From UBA877 sp034436335 (GTDB lineage: Bacteria; Chloroflexota; Anaerolineae; Anaerolineales; Villigracilaceae), in NCBI GenBank assembly GCA_034436335.1, contig DAOTVO010000047.1, positions 1-64,000 on the forward strand: a stretch of 64,000 nucleotides of DNA. Direction: 5' to 3'. The notes under the pieces are model-generated. The model saw nothing but the letters and a program-made list of their open reading frames with translations. It ran no database searches and was not told the DNA's origin. The translations under genes were made by a program, and so were the position numbers. Below are positions 23,873 through 33,354 of this stretch, one piece after another; within the stretch, counting starts at the first letter, position 1; the number at the start of each line of letters is the position of its first letter.

Positions 23873-26800
23873 TCACTCCTCATCCTGATAGACAGGCAGG
23901 GTAAATGAGAATGTGGAACCCTGGCCGGGGATGCCTTTGCTTTCGAGCCAAATTTCTCCTTTGTGCATCGTCACGAGTTGCTTGACAATCGCCAGGCCAA
24001 GACCGGTGCCGCGGGTAGCCAAAACCAGCGCATCTTCGCCACGGTAGAAGCGGTCGAAGACGCGGTCGACTTCTGCGGGGCTGATGCCAATGCCATTATC
24101 TTTGACATCCACGCGCACCTTATTGTTTTCGAGGGCCTCCATGCGAATCTGGATTTGACCGTTGGCCGGGGTGTAGTTATAGGCATTATCCACCAGGTTG
24201 GCAAGAATCTGGCGGACGCGTTCCAGGTCGCCATAGACGCGCGGCAAGTCGGGGGGAGCATCCACCATGACGGCCATCGGTTTCTTTTCTTCCTGTGAGC
24301 GGCGCAGGAGTTCGGCGACCACGTCATCAGCGATTTCACGCAGGTCCACCGGCTGGAGAGAGAGAGTGATGCGCCCGGCCTCGATACGCGAAATATCGAG
24401 CAAATCGTTGACCAGGATGCTGAGCCGGTCGGTGTTGGAACGGACGATTTCCAGGAAATGAGTCTGGTTCTCGTTCAATGCACCGGCCGCGCCCATCAGG
24501 AGAATATCCACATAGCCCTTGATGGAGGTCATGGGTGTGCGCAATTCATGGCTGACAGTGGCGACAAACTCGGATTTGAGCCGGTCCACTTCGACCTCGT
24601 GGGTAATGTCGCGGAAAATGGAGACCGTGCCGAGGAATTCGCTCTTCCAAATGACAGGAGCGAGGTGCACAAGAACCACGCGGCCGTTTTCAAGATTCAA
24701 TTGTTCGGCATACGTGTCCCCCACCTGGTAACTGGTGGGGTCTTCCGACCAGGAGCGGATGGTCATCATCCAGGTCTGGGCAGCAGCGCCAAAGAGGCCG
24801 ACGAATTTATCGAGCGATTGTCCGAGAACAGTGGATGCCTTGAGCATCAAAATGCGCTCGGCGGAGGAGTTGATAAAGTTGATGCGGTTACCGGCGTCAG
24901 TGACCAGCACGCCATCGGCCACCGCTTCGAGGATGGCCTGGCGGCGGCTGGCTTCCACCTGCTCGGCGCGCACCATCGCACCCAGACGTTCGGCCTGGTC
25001 GCGGATGAGTTCATAAAGTTTGGCGTTGTTGATAGCCACAGAGACCTGCGAACCGATGGCCTGCACTAGATTAACGTGTTCCTGAGAGAAATAGCCGATC
25101 TGACGATGGAAAACCATAATGACGCCAATGACTTCCTCGCCAACAATGAGCGGGGCGGCAACAACACTGCGATGGCTTTCGCTACTGAGGGGAATTTTCT
25201 TCCAGCGCGGGTCGTGGCTTATGTCTTCAATACAAACGCTTTGGCGGTTCTGAATAACCCATCCGGCCAGGCCTTCTCCAATTTTGAGCGGGGTGGGGCG
25301 GCTTCCCTCGGTCATCACAGGCGTCACATAACCGTAGCCGGCGCGATAGTGAATGGCGTTGTCTTTTTCATCCAGCAGGAGGATACTGCCCTGTTCAGCG
25401 CCAATGGCATCATTAAGCAACGCCAGGGTGCGGTTGAGGGCGCGGTCCAAGTCGAGGGTGGATGATGCTTCGGTAAGGATTCGCAACAGTGTTTCGGTGT
25501 TGCGCTGTTCACGCGCCAATTCAGCCGTACGTTCAATGACGCGCTGTTCGAGTTCCTCGGCCAAACGGCGGGTCTCGGCGAAAAGGCGTCCATTCTGGAT
25601 GGCAACCGCAGCCTGGTTGGCAAGCGTGCTCAGGATTTGCTGGTCTTCTTCCGTGTAGACATTCGGCTGATAGCTTTGCGCCGAGAGCATGCCGATGGTT
25701 CGTCCGGCGATGGTTATCGGAACAGCCAAAATGGAACGCGGATTGCCATAACCAAAGGGGTGTCCGCCGGACTCTTCAATCATAGTGTCTCGGATAAGCA
25801 AGGGAGCGCCAGAGCGAATTACGCGTCCGCTAATTCCCTGGTCTTTAGGCAGACGCTGATTAGGCGAGCGGCCTTCCGGGTCCACCAGGTAAACACCCTC
25901 GATATCATCGCGTTCTTCGTCCAGCAGAGAGATGACAAAAGATTCGACGGTCATCAACTGGCTGGCGGCGCGGTGAATAGCCCGGTAAATTTCTTCCGGG
26001 TCGAGGCTCAGACCAATTTCATACGAGGCGCGGTTGAGCGTAGAAAGTTGTTCGGCGCGGGAAACGGTGGCCTGATAGAGACGGGCGCTTTCGAGCGCAA
26101 TCGCTGCCTGGTTGCAGATGGTGCGCCCCAGTTCGATTTCAGCAGGAGAAGACCGATAGCCAGATGGCAGATGTAAAAATGCCAGGGCGCGCAAGGTTGT
26201 TCCAGCGGCAAGCGGCAGGATGAGCAAAGAGTCGGTATCGGTTAGGTAATCGTAGAGCGGCTCCAAGTCCGGTTCGCGGCGGACATCATCAGTGCTAAAG
26301 ACGCCCAGCGACTCACCCAAGCGTTCAAAGATAGGCGCAGAGGGCAGCAATTGCTCGCGGAGATTGTCTGAGGCAGGCATCACCACGCGCAAAGTCGGCG
26401 TCCCCAGGCGATTTTGAGTGATTATCGAGACTTTACGGGGAGAAAGAGCCTGATAGAGTTCCTGAGCCGTTAGACGCAGGATTTGATTTTCGTCCAATGA
26501 GCCGCTCAGTTCGGAGGAGAGTCGGTTGAGCAAAGCAAGACGTTTGGAACGCTCGTCGAGTTCGGCCGCGCGGCGCAAACTCTCCTCGTAGAGTTTTGCG
26601 TTCTCCAACGCAACAGCCGCCTGGCTGGCAAAAGTCGAAACCAATTGAGTCAATTCAACAGAGAAGAAATTTGGCTCTTCCTTTTCGAGAGCAATTACGC
26701 CCATGACCTCGCCTTTGGAGACCAGAGGCACGCCCAACCAGGAAAGGCGTTCCGCTTCGATGATGGAAGGGAAGCGCGGGTCGCGACGTACATCGCCGAC

Positions 26801-29800
26801 CACGATGGCCTCTGATGTACGGTTCATCTCGGCCAGCAACAATGAATCTTCAATAGCCACACTCAGACCAATGCGCTCTTCGTTATCTGGGAAACCACGG
26901 GCAGCAGCCACAGTCATGTGATTAGCCTCGCGCAGCCACAAGATGGCAGTATCGAAAGGCAAAAGTTCTTTCAAGTGGTCGAGAAGACCGGCTACCAGTT
27001 CGCTAGACTTCAAGGTGGCTGCCATGGCATTGGAAGCCGAGGTAAGCGCCTGCAATTGTACAGCGCGTTGTTGAGAGGCCTGCATCAGGCGCACATTTTC
27101 AAGCGATAGAGCCACCTGTTGTGACAGTGAAAGCAGCAATGCTTCATCATCTCTCGTAAAAGCAGCCGGCGTATTGAAGTTATCCAGCACCATCACACCA
27201 AGCAGATTTTCGCCAGTCTGAATAGGAATCAAGATGCTGGAGACCGGCAGGCGCCCGGAAGTGGCTTCTCGATAGCGAATAAGGAATTCCGCCGGCAAAG
27301 TGTAATGGCGGGCAAAATTGACATCATCCACACGCAGGGGTTTCCGGCTGAGCAGCACCTGACCGGGCAGTGATTCGCCCGGCTGATAGGTAATCTGCAT
27401 CATGCTGGAAACATCCGCATACCCATCGGCAACCTGCGGAACGAGGACGCCGGTCGCCGGGTCGAGGAGCAAAACGACGCCTGCATGAGCATTGAACACC
27501 ACTCTCAAAGCGTTCTTCAGCAACGCTTCGATGATGCTGCCCGCATCCAAATTACTGAGTTCATTGCTGAAATCGAGCAACAGATTGACTTCGCGCAGAC
27601 GGCGGCGGGTCTCGGTAAGCAGGCTGATGTCTTGCAAAGCAATCGAAACCTGACGAGAAATTTGCAAGTAAACCTGGCGATCTTCGTCGGTCAGCGCGGG
27701 CAGCGGCTCAGTACTCAACGCTAAAACGGCAGCAAAAGGCTTCTCGCGGAGGAAAATCGGAAGACAGATAAACGCCTTGGCATGCAAACTGCTTAAAAGT
27801 GAAGTTTCCCGCCACTCATCATCTTGGTCGAGATTCATGACAAGAATCATGTCCCCGGTCTGGAGAGCGTGACGAAGCGGATTACGCTGCCCGAAAAGGG
27901 CTTCAGGATTGACGCCACGCGGGATATTTCCTTCCACCTGAACCAAGCGCGGACCTTCGGGCGTATTCTCTGCAACCATGGAAACGCTCATCTCGAGCCG
28001 GGTCAACACCTCCCGCCCCAGGGCCATCAGCATCGAGGGAACATCCGCCTGCCGGTTGACTGTTTCTGTAATTTCCAAACCGGCTCGAATACGCCGAGCG
28101 CGGCGCTCCAATTGGCGAATGGAGAGCATCTGTTCCAAGTCTTTGTGCAGAAGCGCAGGCAAATGGCTTTGGCTGAAAGCAAGCAATTGTTGCTGACGCT
28201 CCAGGCTAGTAGAAAGCCGCTCCACCTGGGCCTTATAAGCCGCCACGCGCTGTTTGCTCTGAATAATCAAGGCAGCCTGGGCGACAAAGATTTCAATGGT
28301 CTCCAAAGTCAAACGACTCGGACGCAGGCCATCTCGTGGAGCGTCCAGGCTAATCAGGCCAATTGGATTGCCTTCTGTATCGGTAATGGGATACAGCAAT
28401 GCATCTTCTTCGTTCCAGGCTTCAGGGGCATCGCTGGAAGAGCCTTCCGTTACGGTGACAATTTGCACATCCGACGACACAAGCGGCCGCTGGTCATACG
28501 GGATAAAGTATCCCTGTCCCACCTTGAATTCGGGTTTAAGCAATTGTTCGACGCTCGACCACGCCTGCTGATGCGACTTGAGCAACTGAAGCGTTTCGAG
28601 CGGCAAGCCAACGCCAGTGACGCGGCGTTGCATCATCGTCTCTGGCTCAATGACGCTCACCAGTACAGCCTGGAAGGGTGTGGCTTCCTGAATACCATAC
28701 GCAAGCGCCTCAAGCGCCTGTTCGAGCGGCAGATCGGCAACCAGGGCAGAGGTTGTTTCAAACAACTTGGAAAGAATCTGGGTCCGGCGGCTCAGCAATT
28801 CATTGCGCCGTACCTGCTCTTGGAAACGCTGGGCATTGCCGAGGGCAATGGCTGCTTGAATGGCCAAAATTTGGATGGTCTCAACAGCCGTCTGGTCGAA
28901 GCGATTGGGGACGAAGGAATGGAGATGGATCAGACCGGCTTTGCTTTGCTGGTAGGCAATTGGCATGACCAACGCGGAGCGAACGCCTTCGTGAGCAGGC
29001 TGATACTCGCTTTGCAAGTAATCGGCCACCACCATCGGTTCGTCTGTTTCCAGGGCATGCTTTTCGATTGGCAGGAGCGCAGAGGCGGGGGTATCGCCCA
29101 AATGGAAAACGACCTTCAATTGCTCCCCTTCGCCGCCTGCCAGGTCAAAATGCAGGAGCGTACCACAATCGGCGCGGGTTGTGCGCAACGCCTCATCGTA
29201 CACCACCTGGAGAAGATATTTCCAATCCATTGTGGTGTTGAGTTCGCGGCTGATGCGCGTCATGCCCGTCAATTGGTCTATGCGCCGGCGCAGCATCTCA
29301 TCGGTTTGGCCGCTGAGAAACTCTTTCTCCATGAGCGAAGCCGCCTGTCCGGCAGTCGTGGAAACCACCTGCAAGTCCGGCGGGGCAAAACGATTCTCTG
29401 CTTTGGCAAACAGGATAAACTCACCCATGCTTCGCTCGCGTGCCACAAAAGGAACTACCAGCAGCGAGCGCATTTCCAGTTTTTTGGCTAGAGATTTGTA
29501 GATTTCTGGGAAGCGCTGGTCCTCGACAACATTGCCAGAAAGCAACGGCTGGCGGCTAGCCGTCACCGTATGATGAAATTGGACATTATCCGCCAGGAAA
29601 GTTATTAACATGCCCAACGCATCGGGGTCAAATCCAAAAGCCGATTCTTTATGCAGGCGAAGAATACCCCGTTTCTCATCCACAAAACAGGCAGCAGCCA
29701 AATCGGCGCGCAGCAATCGGCCAATCTCCTGGACTGTATAGCGCAGAAATTCGTCCACGGTGGCAGAGGAGGTGGCCAAACTAGCAATCCGCCGCAATAC

Positions 29801-31318
29801 TTCCAAACGCTGGGTGCGCTGGCGGGTTTGCTGGATGAGCGAAACATTATCTATGATCGAAGCCGCCTGACTGGCAACGATATTCAGCAGGCGCATCTCC
29901 TCGGAAGAGAACGCCTCCTCTGGCCGAAGGTGGTTGGCAATCTGCAAATACCCAAGTGAGCGCCCGGCGCAAACCAGAGGAACGAGCGCAGAGTCATGCA
30001 ACGATGCAGCGCGTGAATAATCCTGGAATCCCATCTCACGCCAGGCTTCATCATCCATCGCATTGTAGGTAATCAGTGTCTCCTGTTTGAGGAAACGCTC
30101 CTCCAGCAGGCTGCCGACCGGCATCGGAACGCGGTACAGGTCTACCACCTGGGCCGGAACGCCAGTAAAAGGAATCTGCGCTTCGAGAGCGCGGCGCTCC
30201 TCGCTGTAGAGAAGAAAGCCGAGCATCTGCACATCAAAGAGCATGGAAATGCTCTGCACCAGGCGCGGGAATAATTCATCCGGCTCATTTACCTCGCCCA
30301 GCAAACGCGCCAATTCATTCAGGCCAATCAATTCCTTGGCATGGCGTTGCTGCTGGTCGAGCAGAGAGGCATTTCGCAAAGCCACCGCCGCCGGGCCAGC
30401 CACCAGTTGCAACACTTCAAAGTCCTCGCGGGAATAAACCTCTGCGCTGGTCAAGCCCGCTTCGAGGGTCCCAATCAATGATTTGCCCACCATCAAGGGC
30501 AAGCCAACAAAAGAACGAAAGCCTGTTTTCTCCCCTAGTTGACGGAGTGTTTCCTCGCGCGCTGCGCTCGTATCCGGAAGATAGAGCGGCTTACGCTTCT
30601 CGACCAGGACAGCCGAATATCCTGCAGGAGACTGGAAAGGCCCCCTTTCGAGCCGCCGGCCGGAACGAGGTCCGGCAACGAAACGATAAGGCGTAAGACC
30701 CTCTCGTTCAGGATCCCAAAGTTTGATTTCCAACACATCCGCCGGAACGAGGCGTTCCAGGTTTTCCAGAATTGCCCGCATAGTTGGCTGTAACTCTGTC
30801 CGAACAGAAACCGACTGATTGAAATCCAAAAGAATCTTGAGCGCCGCAACCGACCCGCCTTCCCCCGCCTGAAGACCGGAGGAGATGTCGAGACGATTCA
30901 TGGCTACCAGAAGCATCGGCACCGATCCAGGCACCTGGTAAGAAGCGCATTCAAGAGGACGGCCATTCAGGGAAAAACGATTTTGTTGCTCGACTGCACA
31001 CAGCCTCAAGAATTCGTCGCTAGGGCGGATGCGACTGGCCAGCACTTCGAGATTCGGTTGTTCTCCTTCGGCGAGGTTGAACCACTCACGCGCAGTGTCA
31101 TTGATGAATTCTATGCGTCCCCCCGCCTGCACCAGCAGAACACCGCTCTCGTGTCCGGTCGGCTCGCGAAGCACTGGCGCGGGTTTCTCCGCTACTGTTA
31201 TAGGAGGTGAGGAAACATGCCGCATTCCGGGAATAAAACGCAAAATAGCCCATACCAGGGCAAGGAAAATCCCCCCCATGAGCAGGACTAGGAAACCCAG
31301 AAATAGCGGATTTGGCAT
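23873..31318 (-). CDS. Giant multi-GAF/PAS sensor histidine kinase (2481 aa)
   Basis: One membrane segment at the N-terminus (LFLGFLVLLMGGIFLALVWA) is followed by a short PAS-like stretch. Then come about eleven consecutive GAF or GAF-like modules, counted by recurrent LxxLNxxxxxLxxxxDxxxLL starts and VPLxxxxxxxGxL/M ends. Approximate residues: 160-320, 325-495, 500-665, 680-835, 845-1010, 1080-1230, 1240-1410, 1415-1570, 1585-1740, 1745-1905, 1925-2085. A PAS domain (2115-2225), HisKA with phosphoacceptor H2257 (VSHELRTPMTSIKG) and HATPase_c (NLVDNAYNYTP, DNGIGISP, GTGLGLAIVKQ) complete the protein. The kinase core is intact. GAF domains bind small ligands, haem, bilins or cyclic nucleotides; no bilin-binding cysteine motif was recognised. 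It lies between two receiver genes in the ten-gene operon. Confidence 0.9.
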   Translation of the reverse strand: MPNPLFLGFLVLLMGGIFLALVWAILRFIPGMRHVSSPPITVAEKPAPVLREPTGHESGVLLVQAGGRIEFINDTAREWFNLAEGEQPNLEVLASRIRPSDEFLRLCAVEQQNRFSLNGRPLECASYQVPGSVPMLLVAMNRLDISSGLQAGEGGSVAALKILLDFNQSVSVRTELQPTMRAILENLERLVPADVLEIKLWDPEREGLTPYRFVAGPRSGRRLERGPFQSPAGYSAVLVEKRKPLYLPDTSAAREETLRQLGEKTGFRSFVGLPLMVGKSLIGTLEAGLTSAEVYSREDFEVLQLVAGPAAVALRNASLLDQQQRHAKELIGLNELARLLGEVNEPDELFPRLVQSISMLFDVQMLGFLLYSEERRALEAQIPFTGVPAQVVDLYRVPMPVGSLLEERFLKQETLITYNAMDDEAWREMGFQDYSRAASLHDSALVPLVCAGRSLGYLQIANHLRPEEAFSSEEMRLLNIVASQAASIIDNVSLIQQTRQRTQRLEVLRRIASLATSSATVDEFLRYTVQEIGRLLRADLAAACFVDEKRGILRLHKESAFGFDPDALGMLITFLADNVQFHHTVTASRQPLLSGNVVEDQRFPEIYKSLAKKLEMRSLLVVPFVARERSMGEFILFAKAENRFAPPDLQVVSTTAGQAASLMEKEFLSGQTDEMLRRRIDQLTGMTRISRELNTTMDWKYLLQVVYDEALRTTRADCGTLLHFDLAGGEGEQLKVVFHLGDTPASALLPIEKHALETDEPMVVADYLQSEYQPAHEGVRSALVMPIAYQQSKAGLIHLHSFVPNRFDQTAVETIQILAIQAAIALGNAQRFQEQVRRNELLSRRTQILSKLFETTSALVADLPLEQALEALAYGIQEATPFQAVLVSVIEPETMMQRRVTGVGLPLETLQLLKSHQQAWSSVEQLLKPEFKVGQGYFIPYDQRPLVSSDVQIVTVTEGSSSDAPEAWNEEDALLYPITDTEGNPIGLISLDAPRDGLRPSRLTLETIEIFVAQAALIIQSKQRVAAYKAQVERLSTSLERQQQLLAFSQSHLPALLHKDLEQMLSIRQLERRARRIRAGLEITETVNRQADVPSMLMALGREVLTRLEMSVSMVAENTPEGPRLVQVEGNIPRGVNPEALFGQRNPLRHALQTGDMILVMNLDQDDEWRETSLLSSLHAKAFICLPIFLREKPFAAVLALSTEPLPALTDEDRQVYLQISRQVSIALQDISLLTETRRRLREVNLLLDFSNELSNLDAGSIIEALLKNALRVVFNAHAGVVLLLDPATGVLVPQVADGYADVSSMMQITYQPGESLPGQVLLSRKPLRVDDVNFARHYTLPAEFLIRYREATSGRLPVSSILIPIQTGENLLGVMVLDNFNTPAAFTRDDEALLLSLSQQVALSLENVRLMQASQQRAVQLQALTSASNAMAATLKSSELVAGLLDHLKELLPFDTAILWLREANHMTVAAARGFPDNEERIGLSVAIEDSLLLAEMNRTSEAIVVGDVRRDPRFPSIIEAERLSWLGVPLVSKGEVMGVIALEKEEPNFFSVELTQLVSTFASQAAVALENAKLYEESLRRAAELDERSKRLALLNRLSSELSGSLDENQILRLTAQELYQALSPRKVSIITQNRLGTPTLRVVMPASDNLREQLLPSAPIFERLGESLGVFSTDDVRREPDLEPLYDYLTDTDSLLILPLAAGTTLRALAFLHLPSGYRSSPAEIELGRTICNQAAIALESARLYQATVSRAEQLSTLNRASYEIGLSLDPEEIYRAIHRAASQLMTVESFVISLLDEERDDIEGVYLVDPEGRSPNQRLPKDQGISGRVIRSGAPLLIRDTMIEESGGHPFGYGNPRSILAVPITIAGRTIGMLSAQSYQPNVYTEEDQQILSTLANQAAVAIQNGRLFAETRRLAEELEQRVIERTAELAREQRNTETLLRILTEASSTLDLDRALNRTLALLNDAIGAEQGSILLLDEKDNAIHYRAGYGYVTPVMTEGSRPTPLKIGEGLAGWVIQNRQSVCIEDISHDPRWKKIPLSSESHRSVVAAPLIVGEEVIGVIMVFHRQIGYFSQEHVNLVQAIGSQVSVAINNAKLYELIRDQAERLGAMVRAEQVEASRRQAILEAVADGVLVTDAGNRINFINSSAERILMLKASTVLGQSLDKFVGLFGAAAQTWMMTIRSWSEDPTSYQVGDTYAEQLNLENGRVVLVHLAPVIWKSEFLGTVSIFRDITHEVEVDRLKSEFVATVSHELRTPMTSIKGYVDILLMGAAGALNENQTHFLEIVRSNTDRLSILVNDLLDISRIEAGRITLSLQPVDLREIADDVVAELLRRSQEEKKPMAVMVDAPPDLPRVYGDLERVRQILANLVDNAYNYTPANGQIQIRMEALENNKVRVDVKDNGIGISPAEVDRVFDRFYRGEDALVLATRGTGLGLAIVKQLVTMHKGEIWLESKGIPGQGSTFSFTLPVYQDEE

Positions 31319-31330
31319 GTCAACAGGGGA

Positions 31331-32236
31331 TTATTTGGCGGCTATCCCTGGCATATCCTGACGGCGGACTTCGGCGGCGAGTTCGGTAATCTCGCGGATA
31401 TCGGCAAAGGATTGCTGGCGAGGGGTCACAATCCCAATGGAGAGACTCATCAACGGCGTTTTTTCGGGCTGGCCATCGGGGTTGGTCGCCATGATGAAGC
31501 CCTGCTGGCGGTCAATGAAGTTGTAATGAGACTGCACTTCCTCGGCAAAACGCTGCTTCAAGCGGATGCGAATCGCCTCTGCCATCTCTTCCCTGGTGAT
31601 GATGACAAAATTATCACCGCCGGCATGGCCGATGAAATCGCCCGAGGTGCCGAGTTCATCCACGACCTCCCCCATCAACATGGCAGCAAAGCGCAACACA
31701 TCATCGCCGGCCACAAAGCCATATACATCGCGGAATTGGTCGAAGTAATTGATGCGGATGTCCATAAACGCCCAGCCGCTTTGCCGGATGGTAAAGCGCA
31801 ATTGCTCCTCAATCAACCGTCCGGCCGGCAGACCGGAGCGCGGGTCGGTGAGCGCCTCCCGTTCCGAGCGGCGGATGGCGCCCTGGACGCGTAACTTCAG
31901 TTCCTCGATATCGAAGGGCTTGGTGATGTAATCATCCGCGCCCAATTCGAGGCCCTGCAATTTATCACTGCGCTCATCCTTCTGGGTCAGAAAAATCACA
32001 GGGATATGGCTGGTACGCGTGTTCTGGCGCAAGGTGCGGCAGACCTCGTAGCCGTCAATATCCGGGAGCATGATGTCCAGGACAATGAGATGAGGAAGCA
32101 CCTGACGCGTTTTTTCGAGCGCGTCTGAACCACGCGGCGCCACATCCACATCGTAGCCCAGGCCGCTAAAATAGATTTTCAGCATGTTGGAGATATCATT
32201 GTCGTCTTCAACTACCAAAAGGCGTGCTTTTCCCAT
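31331..32236 (-). CDS. Response regulator with degenerate GGDEF-like domain
   Basis: 301 aa. The receiver (1-120) is canonical: VVEDDND, LIVLDIMLPDIDG, VIFLTQKD, DYITKPFD. The C-terminal half follows the GGDEF plan (LTDPRSGLPAGRLIEEQL, FMDIRINYFDQFRDVYGFVA, GDDVLRFAAML). The active-site loop is GGDNF rather than GGDEF or GGEEF, so the catalytic/metal acidic residue is Asn and one metal Asp is Arg. Diguanylate cyclase activity is unlikely; it may bind GTP or c-di-GMP or a partner. It lies 12 bp upstream of the giant kinase, which may phosphorylate it. Confidence 0.85.
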   Translation of the reverse strand: MGKARLLVVEDDNDISNMLKIYFSGLGYDVDVAPRGSDALEKTRQVLPHLIVLDIMLPDIDGYEVCRTLRQNTRTSHIPVIFLTQKDERSDKLQGLELGADDYITKPFDIEELKLRVQGAIRRSEREALTDPRSGLPAGRLIEEQLRFTIRQSGWAFMDIRINYFDQFRDVYGFVAGDDVLRFAAMLMGEVVDELGTSGDFIGHAGGDNFVIITREEMAEAIRIRLKQRFAEEVQSHYNFIDRQQGFIMATNPDGQPEKTPLMSLSIGIVTPRQQSFADIREITELAAEVRRQDMPGIAAK

Positions 32237-32248
32237 AGAGCCTCCCGT

Positions 32249-33337
32249 TCAACTACGGTTTCGCGCCTCTCTGGCGCGTTTGCGTACTGATTCGATTTGT
32301 TCTTCCGTCACCTCGCGCTCGAAGGAACGAAACCCGCTCAACCGAAAACCATGCTTTTCGGCAATGGCGGTGATTTCCTCAACGCGCTGGCGGGTGATAT
32401 TCTTACCCAACGTGTAATCCTCGAACCGGCCTTCGAGAGCCAGGGCGATTGTTTCGGCCATGCAGGCATACGCCTTGCCCGGCGGAAAACCAAAGTTAAA
32501 GTGAAAGTCAACGGGTCCCGGCACATCCACCATGCCGCCGTCAATCACTAATATATCATTTCTGACCGCTGCCACCATTGCAGAAACATCGCGAGGACGC
32601 GCCACGTCACAGACCACACAGCCGGGCCGCAAGTCTTCAGGCCGAATCACATCATGCACAGCGCTGGTGACGGTAAGAATTAAATCTGCTTCAGCCAGAC
32701 CTTGCATTGAAGTGCTCGTTGTCAATTCGCTGCGCGCCCGGACCTGTAACCTGTCACGCAGTTCTTCGAGCGCGTCCTCCCGTCTGCCAATCAACAGGAG
32801 ATGCCCGGCGTCATCGGCCAGCAACTCGGCGCAGATGCTGCCAATCGAACCCGTCGCGCCGACGACTGCCACCGTGGCTTCGCGGATAGGAATTTCCATC
32901 ACCCGCGCGGCCTCTCGTACAGCCTGAACGGCGATGGAAACGGTGTACGAATCCCCGGTAGTCACCGGCAGGTCGAGTGCTCGGGCAACCGTCAAGCCTG
33001 CGTCGCCGATCACCGATGTAAACGCGCCCAGGCCGAGGATATCGGCGCCAAGTCTTTCGGCCAAACGGCCGGTTTCAATAACCTTACGATAAACTGTCTG
33101 TTCTGGCAACTCCAGCATGCGCCGGGGAGTGTAAGGACAGGCAAGAAACCAGCCTTTTACTTCTTTCCCTGTTGCTTGAGATGTGATGCCGGTAATCTCC
33201 GAAATATACACCGGCGGAAAGAAGGTGGAGAAAAAATCTATCTGCCGTTCGCTTAAAATTTTACCCAACAGGGGATATTTACGGCTGACATCCCTCTTTG
33301 GGTCAATGGGGTGAATAATAAAAGCAAAAGTGTCCAC
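32249..33337 (-). CDS. Long-chain acyl-[acyl-carrier-protein] reductase homologue (AAR family)
   Basis: 362 aa, resembling cyanobacterial AAR, which reduces fatty acyl-ACP to fatty aldehyde with NADPH. Matching features: N-terminal IIHPIDPKRDVSRKYPLLG, IDFFSTFFPPVYISEITGI, LGLGAFTSVI, the nucleotide-binding loop TVAVVGATGSIGSI (G160-x-x-G163), and AYACMAETIALALEGRF followed by LGKNIT. C292 in that segment aligns with the catalytic cysteine that forms the acyl-thioester in cyanobacterial enzymes. No aldehyde-deformylating oxygenase gene is in the window, so an alcohol, aldehyde or ether-lipid fate is more likely than alkane. It sits 17 bp after the beta-helix gene and 12 bp before the receiver-GGDEF gene. 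Assignment rests on motif recall; substrate is inference. Confidence 0.82.
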   Translation of the reverse strand: MDTFAFIIHPIDPKRDVSRKYPLLGKILSERQIDFFSTFFPPVYISEITGITSQATGKEVKGWFLACPYTPRRMLELPEQTVYRKVIETGRLAERLGADILGLGAFTSVIGDAGLTVARALDLPVTTGDSYTVSIAVQAVREAARVMEIPIREATVAVVGATGSIGSICAELLADDAGHLLLIGRREDALEELRDRLQVRARSELTTSTSMQGLAEADLILTVTSAVHDVIRPEDLRPGCVVCDVARPRDVSAMVAAVRNDILVIDGGMVDVPGPVDFHFNFGFPPGKAYACMAETIALALEGRFEDYTLGKNITRQRVEEITAIAEKHGFRLSGFRSFEREVTEEQIESVRKRAREARNRS

Positions 33338-33354
33338 AAAACCTGAAACAAAGG

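Noticed and set aside
27824..29491. 555-codon plus-strand open frame inside the giant kinase region
   Set aside because: Antisense to clear GAF modules; no motif, promoter or ribosome binding site.
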